From the NCBI GenBank assembly GCA_902463265.1, contig CABQEV010000011.1:1-63842 (forward strand): a stretch of DNA of 63,842 nt, given 5' to 3'. Origin of the DNA: UMGS1889 sp900556055 (GTDB taxonomy: Bacteria > Bacillota > Clostridia > Oscillospirales > Ruminococcaceae). The position numbers were made by a program, and so were the translations under genes. Position 1 is the first letter of the stretch, and the number at the start of each line of letters is the position of its first letter. The notes beneath the pieces were generated by a model. It was not told where the DNA came from. It worked only from the letters and a program-made list of their open reading frames with translations, and made no database searches. Shown here piece after piece: positions 49,342-59,401 of this stretch.

Positions 49342-50045
49342 TGAAACTTTCACAGAGAGATAAAGTCATTTTCCTTGCAGTTGTTGCATTCCTGATCATT
49401 CTTCTGGGCGGTGTATTGTTCGTTAAGCCTAAGTTCCAGGAAAAACAGCAGACACAGATCACACTTGAAAACAAGAAAAGTGAAAAACAGTCCGTTGATG
49501 ATAAGATAGGTACTCTTGACAGCAAGAAGGAAGAACTCAAGAACTCCATTAAGGACGTTGAAAAGCTTGAAGAAAGATTCATTCCTCATATTGATACATA
49601 TGAAGTTGAACCTATGCTTTTCGACCTTATCAGAGCAAGTAAGATCGAGATACTTTCTTCTGAATATGAGCTTATGACAGAAGAAGAGATCCAGAACTAC
49701 GTTTACGAAAAGTACGCAGTTGCTTATCCGATGCGAATGGATGCTGACCTGAACGGCGAGCTTCCTCAGGAAGTTATCGACAAGTACAATGGCATCAAGG
49801 CTGAAGCTCCCGCAGGCGTTGAGATCGGTCTGACAACAGCTAAGATAGGTTTCTCCGGTCCTTTCGAGGATCTGCTTGCAGCTCTTGACAACATTGCTGC
49901 TGAAGACAAGACCCTGATCGTAACAGGCCTTGAAGGCAAGAGCAGCGACGCAAAAGGCGAAACAGACACCGATGAAGACGGACCTTCCGGAGTACTCACT
50001 GTTTATGTATTCCACATCGAGCATATGGCAGATGTAACTGACTGA
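49341..50045 (+). CDS. PilO-like pilus alignment protein
   Basis: 234 aa: short cytoplasmic start, membrane helix IFLAVVAFLIILLGGVLFV, coiled coil over residues 35-80, then an alpha/beta domain (GLTTAKIGFSGPFEDLLAAL) of ferredoxin-like type as in PilO. It would pair with the PilN part of the preceding fusion on the outer face of the membrane. Confidence 0.7.
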   Translation: MKLSQRDKVIFLAVVAFLIILLGGVLFVKPKFQEKQQTQITLENKKSEKQSVDDKIGTLDSKKEELKNSIKDVEKLEERFIPHIDTYEVEPMLFDLIRASKIEILSSEYELMTEEEIQNYVYEKYAVAYPMRMDADLNGELPQEVIDKYNGIKAEAPAGVEIGLTTAKIGFSGPFEDLLAALDNIAAEDKTLIVTGLEGKSSDAKGETDTDEDGPSGVLTVYVFHIEHMADVTD

Positions 50046-50234
50046 TAAACGTCCTTGCAGGGTCTGAAAAATACGGACCCTGCGGGGAATTTCAGTATTT
50101 TTATTCGGGGCAAACCGGGTAGAGATACTGATTTCCGATGCAGCCGATATGTCAGCGGTATCGGAAATCAGTATCCCGCGGATGGCGTGATACCGGTTTT
50201 TAATAATCTATAAATTAAGAAAGGTGGTATTTAT

Positions 50235-52256
50235 ATGGCGGACAAAAAAGTCAGACGGCACAAGCGCACCAAGGGCGTTGTTCTGTTCACAGTTGTTGCG
50301 ATTATGTTTATGCTCCTTATCATGATAATGGCTACTTTAGCGGTTGTTTCGTCTGCTAACAGACGTACATATACCAAGTTCAAGGAAAATCAGGCGTATT
50401 TTACAGCGAGATCGGGTCTCGAAAGCGTTACCACGGCTCTCTGGAACTATACCTATGACAGCGGCAGCAGGACTGACTGGCATTCTTATACAGATAATTC
50501 CATTTACAACAGCTTTCTGTCAATGATGTATGATACATCCGATCCGAACAATCTTCAGAGAACCACACAATATATCGTAACAGGCAACCTTACTATCGAT
50601 CAGCTGGAAGCAAACAGCGATGTTGCAAAGATCGTTGTTGAATTTCCTCAGCCTGAAAAGAATGTCGGCGGTTCAAGCCAGGTCGTAAACGGCGACCTCG
50701 CTTACCTCTACGGTGAATGTACGGTTTATATCCAGAAAACAGGCTTAAAGACCGCTAAGATCATTTCCCATTCAAAGCTCGGCGACTGCGAAAGCACTGT
50801 CGTACTTTATACCGGTCCTAAAACCGAAAAGCCTAATATCTTTAAGAACGCAGTAACAACATTTTCAGGTGCGGGTGCCGATAATATGTCTGTTTACGGC
50901 GGTACTGCCGCTAACATCAGTGCAGATCCCAGTGACCCTCTGATCGATGTTAATTATACCAACAGCGGAACTACAGTAACAGGTTCGGGATATATGAACG
51001 CCAACGCAAAAACAGACAATGTTAACATCACCATTGGAGAAAGCAGCTGGGTCGTTGCAGGTGATTTTACAATTAATAACCAGCCTTCAATTACCACTAC
51101 TTATGATGATATAAAAATGTATGTCGGCGGAAAAATATCCGGAAATATGCCAAAGATCGGAACAGCAGATAAGCGTATAGATGTATACTGCGATACTTAC
51201 GAATCATATAACGGCGGTGAGATATACGGAGATCTTTACATATTTGACGAAAATAACGCAGGCGCAACCATTAAAGGAACCATTCACGGTAATGTCTACT
51301 ACATGGGCACCGGCAATATATCGTTTGAAAATACAAATATTTCCGGAACCCTTTATACCGGAGGAACGATCACTCACACAAATAATCTGACTCTTAACGG
51401 AGCAACATACGGACCAAGCGACAGCGATGCTGATATCATGACAAACGCAGGAATCACGGCTCCTACAAATCCTCCGACTAAGGAGGAAGTTCTTGCGGAT
51501 CTTCCTTCACTGGAGGATGTTCAGAAGGTTTATGCTGCTCCCGACGGATCAGGCGATGTATATAATGCCTGGGCATACAAAACGACAGGTGCGGCAGGTT
51601 CTGAGGTCTATACACCTTATACACCCGATAAAGTCGCTGATTATAAAAATAACGACAACTGGGTAGAATGGGGCGGCATAGGCGGACTTACCATGGAGAA
51701 CGGATATTATGTGATCGATGCAACAACAAACGATATAAATTATCACGTTTCTGCATCGTACAGCACTTTTATACCGAATGATGCAAAGCTTATGATCAAA
51801 GGCACAAATCAGGTAAACTTCTATTTTGATGAGGGAAATTATTCCTTCCCGGACAGATCAATAGTTACAAATGAATCTATCCTGAATGCGGGCAATATCG
51901 TAATGTCATCAACAGGTACTAACAACATCACACTGAATACACATATGTACTTCTGGGGAGCATCCAACGTTTACCTGAACAATAACCCACAGATCAATTC
52001 TTATGTGTATGCCCCCGGAAGCAATCTTGTTATTGCTACACCAGGTCCTGCGCTTGACCAGATCTCAGGCAATATCTCCTATGACGGAGACAGCACAATA
52101 ACCAATTCAAATGTTACAGGTATCGGTTCACTTGTATTTAATACAATGAACGGAGCAAATGCTTCAAAATATTTCTATCTGCCGCAGAAATCGGATACTC
52201 CTGACGTAGGAACACCTGGTAAGTTCTGGCAGGATCTCTACTATCTGAATTACTAA
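50235..52256 (+). CDS. PilX-like large prepilin with beta-helix-like extracellular domain
   Basis: 673 aa. The N-terminus RTKGVVLFTVVAIMFMLLIM ... ENQAYFTARSGLES matches PilX_N: a prepilin-like cleavage after KG without Glu5. The remainder is rich in G, N, T and short beta repeats (GGKISGNMPKIG, GTIHGNVYYMGTGNISFENT), suggesting a bactofilin- or beta-helix-like passenger. Much larger than typical PilX (about 200 aa). A tip or adhesive role is inferred. Begins the second block after a 190-nt gap. Confidence 0.7.
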   Translation: MADKKVRRHKRTKGVVLFTVVAIMFMLLIMIMATLAVVSSANRRTYTKFKENQAYFTARSGLESVTTALWNYTYDSGSRTDWHSYTDNSIYNSFLSMMYDTSDPNNLQRTTQYIVTGNLTIDQLEANSDVAKIVVEFPQPEKNVGGSSQVVNGDLAYLYGECTVYIQKTGLKTAKIISHSKLGDCESTVVLYTGPKTEKPNIFKNAVTTFSGAGADNMSVYGGTAANISADPSDPLIDVNYTNSGTTVTGSGYMNANAKTDNVNITIGESSWVVAGDFTINNQPSITTTYDDIKMYVGGKISGNMPKIGTADKRIDVYCDTYESYNGGEIYGDLYIFDENNAGATIKGTIHGNVYYMGTGNISFENTNISGTLYTGGTITHTNNLTLNGATYGPSDSDADIMTNAGITAPTNPPTKEEVLADLPSLEDVQKVYAAPDGSGDVYNAWAYKTTGAAGSEVYTPYTPDKVADYKNNDNWVEWGGIGGLTMENGYYVIDATTNDINYHVSASYSTFIPNDAKLMIKGTNQVNFYFDEGNYSFPDRSIVTNESILNAGNIVMSSTGTNNITLNTHMYFWGASNVYLNNNPQINSYVYAPGSNLVIATPGPALDQISGNISYDGDSTITNSNVTGIGSLVFNTMNGANASKYFYLPQKSDTPDVGTPGKFWQDLYYLNY

Positions 52257-52271
52257 GAGAGGAGAATGAGC

Positions 52272-52673
52272 ATGAAAAAGTTAAGCAAAAAACTTAAAGG
52301 CATGACACTGGTCGAACTTGTTGTTGCAATTGCCATTCTCGGATACGCTTCTCTGATGCTGGCGGTTGCGCTGGCTCAGGTAGCGGCTATCAATAAGGAA
52401 AACCACCAGTTCAACGAGCGTATGTCCAATCAGGTCAAGATCGCCGAAAACGCAAGCGACACCACTTCGGGCGTAACGGTAACGGAAAACGAAATAAAGC
52501 TTATTGTTACAAACAGAGCAGGCTTTACTTCGGGAACATACAAGATGACCGGCGACTCCTGCTACGTAGATGTTGCAGGCACAACAGACGTTTCAGGAAA
52601 CGACAGAGATGCAACAAAGGCGGATTTCAAGTATTACAACGTTCTTATTCCTCCCAAGAAGCCAACACCGTAA
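52272..52673 (+). CDS. Minor prepilin (PilV/GspI-like)
   Basis: 133 aa from ATG 52272 (GGAG 7 nt upstream). KLKG-MTLVELVVAIAILGYAS is a class III signal with Glu5, followed by a short globular part and a Lys/Pro end. Probably part of the pilus tip-initiation complex with the neighbouring prepilins. Confidence 0.8.
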   Translation: MKKLSKKLKGMTLVELVVAIAILGYASLMLAVALAQVAAINKENHQFNERMSNQVKIAENASDTTSGVTVTENEIKLIVTNRAGFTSGTYKMTGDSCYVDVAGTTDVSGNDRDATKADFKYYNVLIPPKKPTP

Positions 52674-52688
52674 CAGTGGAGGTACAGT

Positions 52689-53501
52689 ATGAAAATAATG
52701 AAAAAATTAAAGGGTTTTACCCTTATCGAACTTATCATTGTCATGGCTCTGCTTGTCAGCGTGCTTACTGCTATTCTCCAGCTGATGCAGCCTGTAAATG
52801 AAGCATTCTCCGATTCGACGGTATACGATGAACAGCGTACCGTCGAGGACGGAATTATTTCCTACATCTGCGAAACAACAAGATATGCAAAAAACATCTC
52901 GATCATTGATAAAGGCGTTTCTCTGAAAAATTCCGACGGCACATCATATACAGGCTACGGCGGAAGCTCTGATCTTTCAAGTGCAATTACATATTTTAAG
53001 GAGATAAACAGCCTTACATCAGCTGATGACAGCAAGATCCAGATAATCGTTATCGACAGACACACCGAATTCCAGAACGGCGCAAATTCATACAAAGGAA
53101 GACTCATCCGCATGAAGGGCTGGGATTCCTCCTACGCATCATGGACATCGCCCGTTTCAAATACCGTTGTAAGCACTTCATCTGCATGGCAGACCAAGGC
53201 AAGATATATGGCTCTCGGTCCTGCATTCTACGGCAAAAATTCATACGATATCATTCTCCCGAATTATGTTGACGGAAGCGGTAATCCCGTAAATCAGCTC
53301 CCCAGAGGCTTCGATATCCAGGTAAGCCCCAAGACAGCGAAGAAAAATGTTGACACGCTGATGAAAGGCTCCGTTACCAACATGAATTATACGATCGCTC
53401 CTACTACGATCGACTATCAGACATTTGATGCACCGGGAATCGCAGGCACAAACAGCCTTGAAAACAACGACACCTACATCATCTTCGTAAACCCATCGTA
53501 A
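52689..53501 (+). CDS. Minor prepilin (PilW/GspJ-like)
   Basis: 270 aa. KLKG-FTLIELIIVMALLVSVL prepilin signal with Glu5, then DEQRTVEDGIISYICETTRY and a long globular domain, as in GspJ/PilW. GGAGG lies 7 nt before ATG. A terminator hairpin (CCGCCTGCG/GCGCAGGCGG, 53524-53550) follows. Confidence 0.8.
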   Translation: MKIMKKLKGFTLIELIIVMALLVSVLTAILQLMQPVNEAFSDSTVYDEQRTVEDGIISYICETTRYAKNISIIDKGVSLKNSDGTSYTGYGGSSDLSSAITYFKEINSLTSADDSKIQIIVIDRHTEFQNGANSYKGRLIRMKGWDSSYASWTSPVSNTVVSTSSAWQTKARYMALGPAFYGKNSYDIILPNYVDGSGNPVNQLPRGFDIQVSPKTAKKNVDTLMKGSVTNMNYTIAPTTIDYQTFDAPGIAGTNSLENNDTYIIFVNPS

Positions 53502-53709
53502 CATTTACGATCTAACCGCCAAACCGCCTGCGTTACACAGCGCAGGCGGCAAAAGCGGAATATTTTATGATGAAAAATTATTATTTTTTCGGGAAATTTA
53601 CTTGCGGCAAATGTGAAGCTTCGTCGTTTTGCAATAAAAAATCACCGCAGACCCTCTCGGATTTACGGCGATTATAATAAATCGGAAGTAAATTTCCCGT
53701 CTGAATAAT

Positions 53710-54705
53710 TCAGACAGCAGGTACGGTAAGCAGATCTGCATACCACTGAACAACAGGATCTCCAAGGAATATCGCAAAGCCTATTCCGATCGCGAGCCAA
53801 GGGCCGAACGCAAACTGCGAATCCTCACTGCGGCGCTTCTGGATAACTCCGTATACAGCACCCACGAGAATTCCCACTCCTGCGGCTACGAGGACCTTCT
53901 GCCAGCCGAGCATTATTCCTGCGGCTGCCATCAGAATGACATCTCCCATGCCAAAGCCGAATACAGGTCCCTGCTCCTTGATCTCAGCTTCGAGCTTTTC
54001 AAGCTCGGTCTCAAGCTTTTTGATCTCTCTTGTGTCCTTGTTGGTGAGAGAATTCATCTCCTTCAGACGCTTGCGTATCTTTCTCGCAGATGAACGGTTT
54101 TCGTCCTTCGCTGACATAAACAGCGGAGTCAGCACAAAGCCGATCAGAAGGAACGGCACGCTTACTGCAAATGCTCCGATGATGCTGTCCTTCATGCTGC
54201 ACATTCCGTAGCGGATAACATTCACCTGAGGAAGTGCAAGAACCGCTGCCGCAACGCTTATCGCAGCCATTATCAGCAGAACTGCAAGCGTCATCTCCTG
54301 AGTGTCATAATCCTCAAAGCCTATTACGATCACTGTCGATATAAACAGGCACATGAGAACAGGCATCATAATACCCGTTCCAAAGAAATCATACTTCAGA
54401 AAAACAAGCACAAAAAGAATTGCATTGAGCGATTCGACCAGCGGATAACGCCCCGATATCTTCTGTCCGCAGCTGCGGCACTTTCCTTTCAGCACAAACA
54501 GCCAGCTGATTATCGGGATAAGATCATAACGCTTGATCTCAGCTCCGCAGGTCATACAGTGCGAATTCCTTTTCGTAAGCGATTCGCCCGCAGGCAGACG
54601 ATAGATACAGACGTTCAGAAAGCTTCCGATACATGCGCCGAAAATAAACACGACTATGTAAACCACGATCTGACCTATCAGTCCCATTAACATTACATTG
54701 TCCAT
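53710..54705 (-). CDS. pilD: Prepilin peptidase / N-methyltransferase
   Basis: 331 aa from ATG 54705 (AAAGGAG 9 nt upstream). N-terminal methylase part with zinc cysteines CMTCG and CRSCG; aspartyl peptidase residues in FEDYDTQEM and GFGMGDVILM; eight membrane spans. Between the spans at residues 165-230 is a charged coiled-coil insertion (KIRKRLKEMNSL ... KLETELEKLEAEIKE) not present in standard PilD. It cleaves and methylates the prepilins. Opposite strand to the rest of the cluster. Confidence 0.88.
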   Translation of the reverse strand: MDNVMLMGLIGQIVVYIVVFIFGACIGSFLNVCIYRLPAGESLTKRNSHCMTCGAEIKRYDLIPIISWLFVLKGKCRSCGQKISGRYPLVESLNAILFVLVFLKYDFFGTGIMMPVLMCLFISTVIVIGFEDYDTQEMTLAVLLIMAAISVAAAVLALPQVNVIRYGMCSMKDSIIGAFAVSVPFLLIGFVLTPLFMSAKDENRSSARKIRKRLKEMNSLTNKDTREIKKLETELEKLEAEIKEQGPVFGFGMGDVILMAAAGIMLGWQKVLVAAGVGILVGAVYGVIQKRRSEDSQFAFGPWLAIGIGFAIFLGDPVVQWYADLLTVPAV

Positions 54706-54808
54706 TTTGCTACGCTCCTTTAAAATAATGTACATTCATATTTTAACATATTATTTTATAGAATACAAGCATTTTCATCCCGAAAAAACGATAGGAGGAT
54801 AAAATTCA

Positions 54809-56497
54809 ATGAAAAACGTACCTATAGGTCAATATATGGTCAGCAAGGGGATCATAACGGAGGAACAGCTCCAGAATGTCCTCGATTTAAAGAAAAAGGA
54901 AAATGTCCCGGGAAAATTTTTTGGAGATTATCTTCTTGAACTCAAATACGTTTCCGAAGAACAGTTTGCTCAGGTGCTTTCCGAAAAGCTGAACGTGCCT
55001 TATGTTGATCTGAATGACCCGAATCTTGCGATCTCTCAGGAAGCAGTCAGAAAGATCCCCGAGGCTCAGGCTAAGAAGCACACCGTTATCGCTATCAAGA
55101 TCACGGGCAAAAGACTTACCGTTGCTACAAACGACCCTGTAAACTTCTATATCTTTGAGGATATCAAGGTTACAACGGGTATGGATATCGTACCTGTTAT
55201 CGCATCCAAGACCGCTATCATCAAGGCTATCGGCAAAAACTACTCGATGCAGAATACCGATAATATCCTCGACAGCGTAAACAGCCAGTTTGTAAACGAA
55301 CAGGATCTCGGCATGGATGATGAATCCGCTGAACGTATCGACAACGCTCCTATCGTTAAGCTCGCAACTACTATCGTTGAAAACTCCTTCCGTGCGGAAG
55401 CAACGGATATTCATATCGAACCGTTCAAGACCTTCACAAGAATAAGAATCCGTGTAAACGGCGACCTTATCGAACTCATGAACGTTTCAAATGTCGTACA
55501 TACTTCACTCGTTACCCGTCTTAAGATCATAAGCGGCATGAACATCGCCGAGAAGCGTATCCCTCAGGACGGCCGTTTCTCCCAGGTCGTTGACGGAACC
55601 ACGCTCGATGTCCGTGTATCTAACCTGCCTACGGTAAACGGCGAAAAGGTCGTTATCCGTATCCTTTCCACAGGCGATGTTGCCCTCAGAAAGATCACAG
55701 ACCTCGGTATGTCCGACTACAACTACAAAAAGTTTGAATCAATGCTGAAGGTTCCTCAGGGCGTTATGCTCGTTACAGGTCCTACAGGTTCCGGTAAAAC
55801 AACAACTCTTTACGCCGCTCTCGGTGAGATGGCTAAGCCTAACGTAAACGTAATTACTGTCGAAGACCCTGTCGAAAAGAATATCGAAGGCATCAACCAG
55901 TGTCAGATCAACGATAAAGCCGGTATGACATTCGCAGCTGCCCTCCGTTCTATCCTCCGTCAGGACCCCGATATCATAATGGTCGGAGAAATGCGTGACC
56001 AGGAAACAGCTGAGATCGCTATCCGTGCTGCTATCACCGGTCATATGGTTCTCTCGACACTTCATACAAACTCCGCTGCCGCTACTATCACCCGTCTTGT
56101 TGATATGGGCGTTCAGGCGTACATGGTCGCTACTTCGCTTATCGGCATCATCGCTCAGCGTCTTACCAAGAAGATATGCATGGAGTGCCGTACCCCGAGA
56201 ATGTCTACTCCCGAGGAGAATGAGCTGATGGGTATTCCCGCTTCGGTTCAGATATACGATGCATGCGGATGCCCTGCCTGCAATAACACAGGCTACAGAG
56301 GCCGTACCGCTATCCATGAAATACTTCTCTGTACTCCCGAAATGTCCTCGTGTATCGCAAGCGGCGGTACTGCTGAGGAGATCCAGGATCTCGCAAAGAA
56401 GCAGGGTACACGTCTGCTGCGTGACAACGTTGCGGAACTCGTTCAGGAAGGCGTTACTACTATCGATGAGCTTGTTCGTGTTACATACGCTGTCTGA
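54809..56497 (+). CDS. pilB: Pilus extension ATPase PilB
   Basis: 562 aa. Residues 1-160 MshEN-type N-domain (GQYMVSKGIITEEQLQNVL), then a GspE core: Walker A GPTGSGKTTTLYAAL near 325, Asp-box VITVEDPVEK, Walker B PDIIMVGEMRD, His-box STLHTNSAAATI, and a tetracysteine zinc module (CMEC ... CPAC). Powers pilus assembly. GGAGG precedes ATG. Confidence 0.93.
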   Translation: MKNVPIGQYMVSKGIITEEQLQNVLDLKKKENVPGKFFGDYLLELKYVSEEQFAQVLSEKLNVPYVDLNDPNLAISQEAVRKIPEAQAKKHTVIAIKITGKRLTVATNDPVNFYIFEDIKVTTGMDIVPVIASKTAIIKAIGKNYSMQNTDNILDSVNSQFVNEQDLGMDDESAERIDNAPIVKLATTIVENSFRAEATDIHIEPFKTFTRIRIRVNGDLIELMNVSNVVHTSLVTRLKIISGMNIAEKRIPQDGRFSQVVDGTTLDVRVSNLPTVNGEKVVIRILSTGDVALRKITDLGMSDYNYKKFESMLKVPQGVMLVTGPTGSGKTTTLYAALGEMAKPNVNVITVEDPVEKNIEGINQCQINDKAGMTFAAALRSILRQDPDIIMVGEMRDQETAEIAIRAAITGHMVLSTLHTNSAAATITRLVDMGVQAYMVATSLIGIIAQRLTKKICMECRTPRMSTPEENELMGIPASVQIYDACGCPACNNTGYRGRTAIHEILLCTPEMSSCIASGGTAEEIQDLAKKQGTRLLRDNVAELVQEGVTTIDELVRVTYAV

Positions 56498-56585
56498 TAC
56501 ACTATATATAGTATATTTGCCCAAAAGGCTGATTATAAAAAAAATAGGTCAGCTTATCGCATGACCGTTTATTGGGAGGTTTTTT

Positions 56586-57698
56586 ATGGAACTCGATACA
56601 AGTATGGGGCTTGGAACCAAACAGGAAAAGGTTCTTCTCAATATCGACAAGATATTGGACGAAGCTCGTGTTCTCGGCTGTTCCGACGTTCATTTCACAG
56701 CTAAGATCGCACCTATCGTAAGACTTCACGGCTCTCTCAGAAAGCTCAGCTCCTATCCTGAGATGACTGAACCCGCTATCCAGAAGATCTGCGAGCAGAT
56801 GTGTACAGCTAAGCAGCTGGCTAACATCAAGGAGCATATCGACACGGACTTTTCCTACACAACACGCCGCGGCTACCGTCACAGAGTCAATATCTACCAT
56901 CAGAGAGGAAACACGGCTATCGCTATCCGACTCCTGAGAAACGATATCCCGACTCTTGAGGATCTCGATCTGCCGCCTATCCTCGCTGATTTCGTAATGC
57001 GTCCGAGAGGTCTTATACTCATCACAGGACCTACAGGTTCCGGTAAGTCCACTACGCTTGCCGCTATGATCGACTATGTAAATGTAAACAGATCCGCTCA
57101 TATCATCACTATCGAGGACCCTATCGAGTACGTTCATGAGCATAAGCGCTGCATGATAAACCAGAGAGAGGTCGGCGACGATGTCGAGAACTTCGCTATG
57201 GCGCTCCGTGCCGCTCTCCGTGAAGACCCCGATGTTATCCTCGTAGGAGAGATGCGTGACTTTGAAACTATCAACGCTGCCGTAACAGCCGCTGAAACAG
57301 GTCACCTTGTTATGTCCACACTTCATACAACGTCCGCTTCCGATACCATCAACCGTATCATCGACGTTTTCCCTGCCCACCAGCAGGGTCAGATCAGAAC
57401 TCAGCTCGCTACAGTCCTCGTAGGAATAGGCTCTCAGACACTTATCCCTAAGGCTGACGGCTCGGGACGTGTCGCTGCGCTTGAGATCCTCAACTGCACA
57501 GATGCCGTTTCAGCTATGATCCGTGACAATAAGGTACACCTTATCCAGACAGCTATCCAGACAGGCCGCCAGCAGGGAATGGTCTGCCTCGACCAGGAGC
57601 TTGCACGTATGGTAAAGGAAGGTCTTATCACAGACGACGCGGCAAGAGAAAAGGTACACGACTTCTCCGAGTACGAAAGATATCTCAAGGCAAAATAA
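56586..57698 (+). CDS. pilT: Pilus retraction ATPase PilT
   Basis: 370 aa. ARVLGCSDVHFTAKIAPIVR, Walker A GPTGSGKSTTLA near 150, VITIEDPIEYVH-like Asp-box (HIITIEDPIEYVHEHKRCMI), Walker B DPDVILVGEMRD, STLHTTSASDTINRII and the AIRNLIR-like region. Lacks the zinc module, as expected for PilT. Drives retraction. Lies 88 nt after pilB; terminator hairpin CCGCACGGA/TCCGTGCGG at about 57724-57753. Confidence 0.93.
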   Translation: MELDTSMGLGTKQEKVLLNIDKILDEARVLGCSDVHFTAKIAPIVRLHGSLRKLSSYPEMTEPAIQKICEQMCTAKQLANIKEHIDTDFSYTTRRGYRHRVNIYHQRGNTAIAIRLLRNDIPTLEDLDLPPILADFVMRPRGLILITGPTGSGKSTTLAAMIDYVNVNRSAHIITIEDPIEYVHEHKRCMINQREVGDDVENFAMALRAALREDPDVILVGEMRDFETINAAVTAAETGHLVMSTLHTTSASDTINRIIDVFPAHQQGQIRTQLATVLVGIGSQTLIPKADGSGRVAALEILNCTDAVSAMIRDNKVHLIQTAIQTGRQQGMVCLDQELARMVKEGLITDDAAREKVHDFSEYERYLKAK

Positions 57699-57984
57699 AA
57701 ATATCACATAATTGCACTTTTCACCGCACGGAATATTTGTATGTTTCCGTGCGGTGTTTCTCAAAAGGACAGAAAACGTTTTATATTTTGTGTTACGATT
57801 ATGTACAGCTGCATTTTTTACCATTAAACGTTTTAGATATAATCAAAGACAAATTGTAAATATGCGCAAAATTATTCTATTCGGTTCATTAATTGTTAAA
57901 TGTGACGAATAAATCACTAATTATTGCAACTTTTCAGAACCGAATGCCAAATTCACAAAATTAGAGAAAAATTTCTCAGATTTC

Positions 57985-58138
57985 TATTGACAAATATGGT
58001 TCGGGGGTATATAATGTAACTACAGTAAGAGATACGAAAGAGATAAAAGCTCAGATATCTCAATACCCTCAAGGAACTGCCGCTCAGGATGTGATCCGGA
58101 AGAGTGGGAATGTACTTGCAATTTCGGGAGGGAGTCCA
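57985..58138 (+). promoter_or_regulatory. Pilin promoter and structured leader
   Basis: TTGACA-17-TATAAT (about 57988-58016), then a leader of about 115 nt with GAGATA/TATCTC pairing and GCTCAGGATG before GGGAGGGAG and ATG. No known riboswitch recognised. The stretch 57760-57985 is AT-rich without a gene. Confidence 0.5.
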
Positions 58139-58705
58139 ATGGACAACAAATTTAAAAAACTCAAGGGCTTTACGATAATAGAACTTCTGGTTGTAGTAGC
58201 GATCATATCCGTTCTCGCATCTATCGGTGTTCCCGCCGCAATGACGTGGATCAGAGATTCAAAGATCACAAAGGCCAATTCAAATGCTCAGCTTGTTTAT
58301 TCCGCTGCTCAGGATTATCTGACACAGCAGGAGATCAAAAATGTAAGTCTTAAACCCGGAACAGGAACAAGCAACTACATTTACTGCGCTGCCGACAGCC
58401 ACTACTCATTAAATATCGGCGGTGTACCAATAACATCAAATCTCAGAGGAGCTGTGAATACTCCGCTTACTCCGCTTGATTTCACATCAGCACTCGGCGA
58501 TGAATTTGAAGGCGTTTGGGCTGTCAGATTCAACTCCGATACATACACTGTAAATTATGCGTGGTGGACAGAGATCCCCGCAGGTGCAGCAAATGCACCG
58601 CTTTATGGTGAGTCTGTGCTGACAACACCGTATACAACTTATGCTGAACAGGAAGCTGCATACGGATCTACAGGAAAGATCATAGGTCAGTTCCCGATCC
58701 AGTAA
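58139..58705 (+). CDS. Type IV pilin (first PilA-type)
   Basis: 188 aa from ATG 58139. KLKG-FTIIELLVVVAIISVLASIGVP with Glu5 is a major-pilin signal; the stretch DSKITKANSNAQLVYSAAQD is shared with the next pilin. R. albus is reported to have two tandem pilin genes linked to cellulose adhesion; that link is from general knowledge. A hairpin before T5 (GTTCAGTC/GACTGAGC near 58716-58746) separates the two pilins. Confidence 0.85.
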   Translation: MDNKFKKLKGFTIIELLVVVAIISVLASIGVPAAMTWIRDSKITKANSNAQLVYSAAQDYLTQQEIKNVSLKPGTGTSNYIYCAADSHYSLNIGGVPITSNLRGAVNTPLTPLDFTSALGDEFEGVWAVRFNSDTYTVNYAWWTEIPAGAANAPLYGESVLTTPYTTYAEQEAAYGSTGKIIGQFPIQ

Positions 58706-58787
58706 CTCATGGAAAAGCGTTCAGTCGTTTGTTTACAGACTGAGCTTTTTATACAAATTTAATTTATTATTTAAGGAGGAATTTCAA

Positions 58788-59273
58788 ATGAGAAATTCAA
58801 AGGTTAAAGGCTTCACACTTATCGAGCTCATCGTTGTTATCGCTATCATCGGTGTTCTCGCAGCAATCCTCGTTCCCTCTATGATGGGCTTCGTTAAGGA
58901 TTCCAAGTACTCCACAGCAAACTCCAACGCTAAGCTCGTTCACACAAACCTGTCCACATGGGCTACAAAGGCTGAGACAGCTGGTTATCCTCTTTCTCCT
59001 GTAACTGCTTCTACAACAGGTATTGCAATTCCTACAAGACCTGCTACACAGCCTGCTATCACAGACCAGGCTTCTGCTGATGCAATTTCTAATGCTCTCG
59101 GTTACTACATGGGTACAGATTCTGTTAACGGTGCTGGCTTCTACTCTGCTGAAATCAGCAATGGTGCTCCTACAAAGACATGGTGGGCTAAGACAGCTGC
59201 TGACGTAGTAGTTGGTAGATATCCTGATGCAGCTTCTGCTTCTGATGCTACACCTGTTACATTTGGTGCTTAA
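58788..59273 (+). CDS. pilA: Major type IV pilin (second PilA-type)
   Basis: 161 aa. KVKG-FTLIELIVVIAIIGVLAAILVP, Glu5, then DSKYSTANSNAKLVHTNLST and an Ala/Thr/Ser-rich globular end. Strongly biased codons (GCT, ACA, AAG, CTC) and a full GGAGG suggest very high expression, so this is probably the main pilin. A terminator (CACCCGA/TCGGGTG, T6) ends it at about 59308-59342. Confidence 0.88.
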   Translation: MRNSKVKGFTLIELIVVIAIIGVLAAILVPSMMGFVKDSKYSTANSNAKLVHTNLSTWATKAETAGYPLSPVTASTTGIAIPTRPATQPAITDQASADAISNALGYYMGTDSVNGAGFYSAEISNGAPTKTWWAKTAADVVVGRYPDAASASDATPVTFGA

Positions 59274-59401
59274 TCTTAACTAAGCTGATACTTAAGTAAG
59301 ATAACTTCCACCCGATTCGGTTTCCGAGTCGGGTGGTTTTTTATTGTTGCAAAATGTCTTAATGTATGGTATAATAATAAAAAGCAAAGGAGGTATCCCC
59401 T

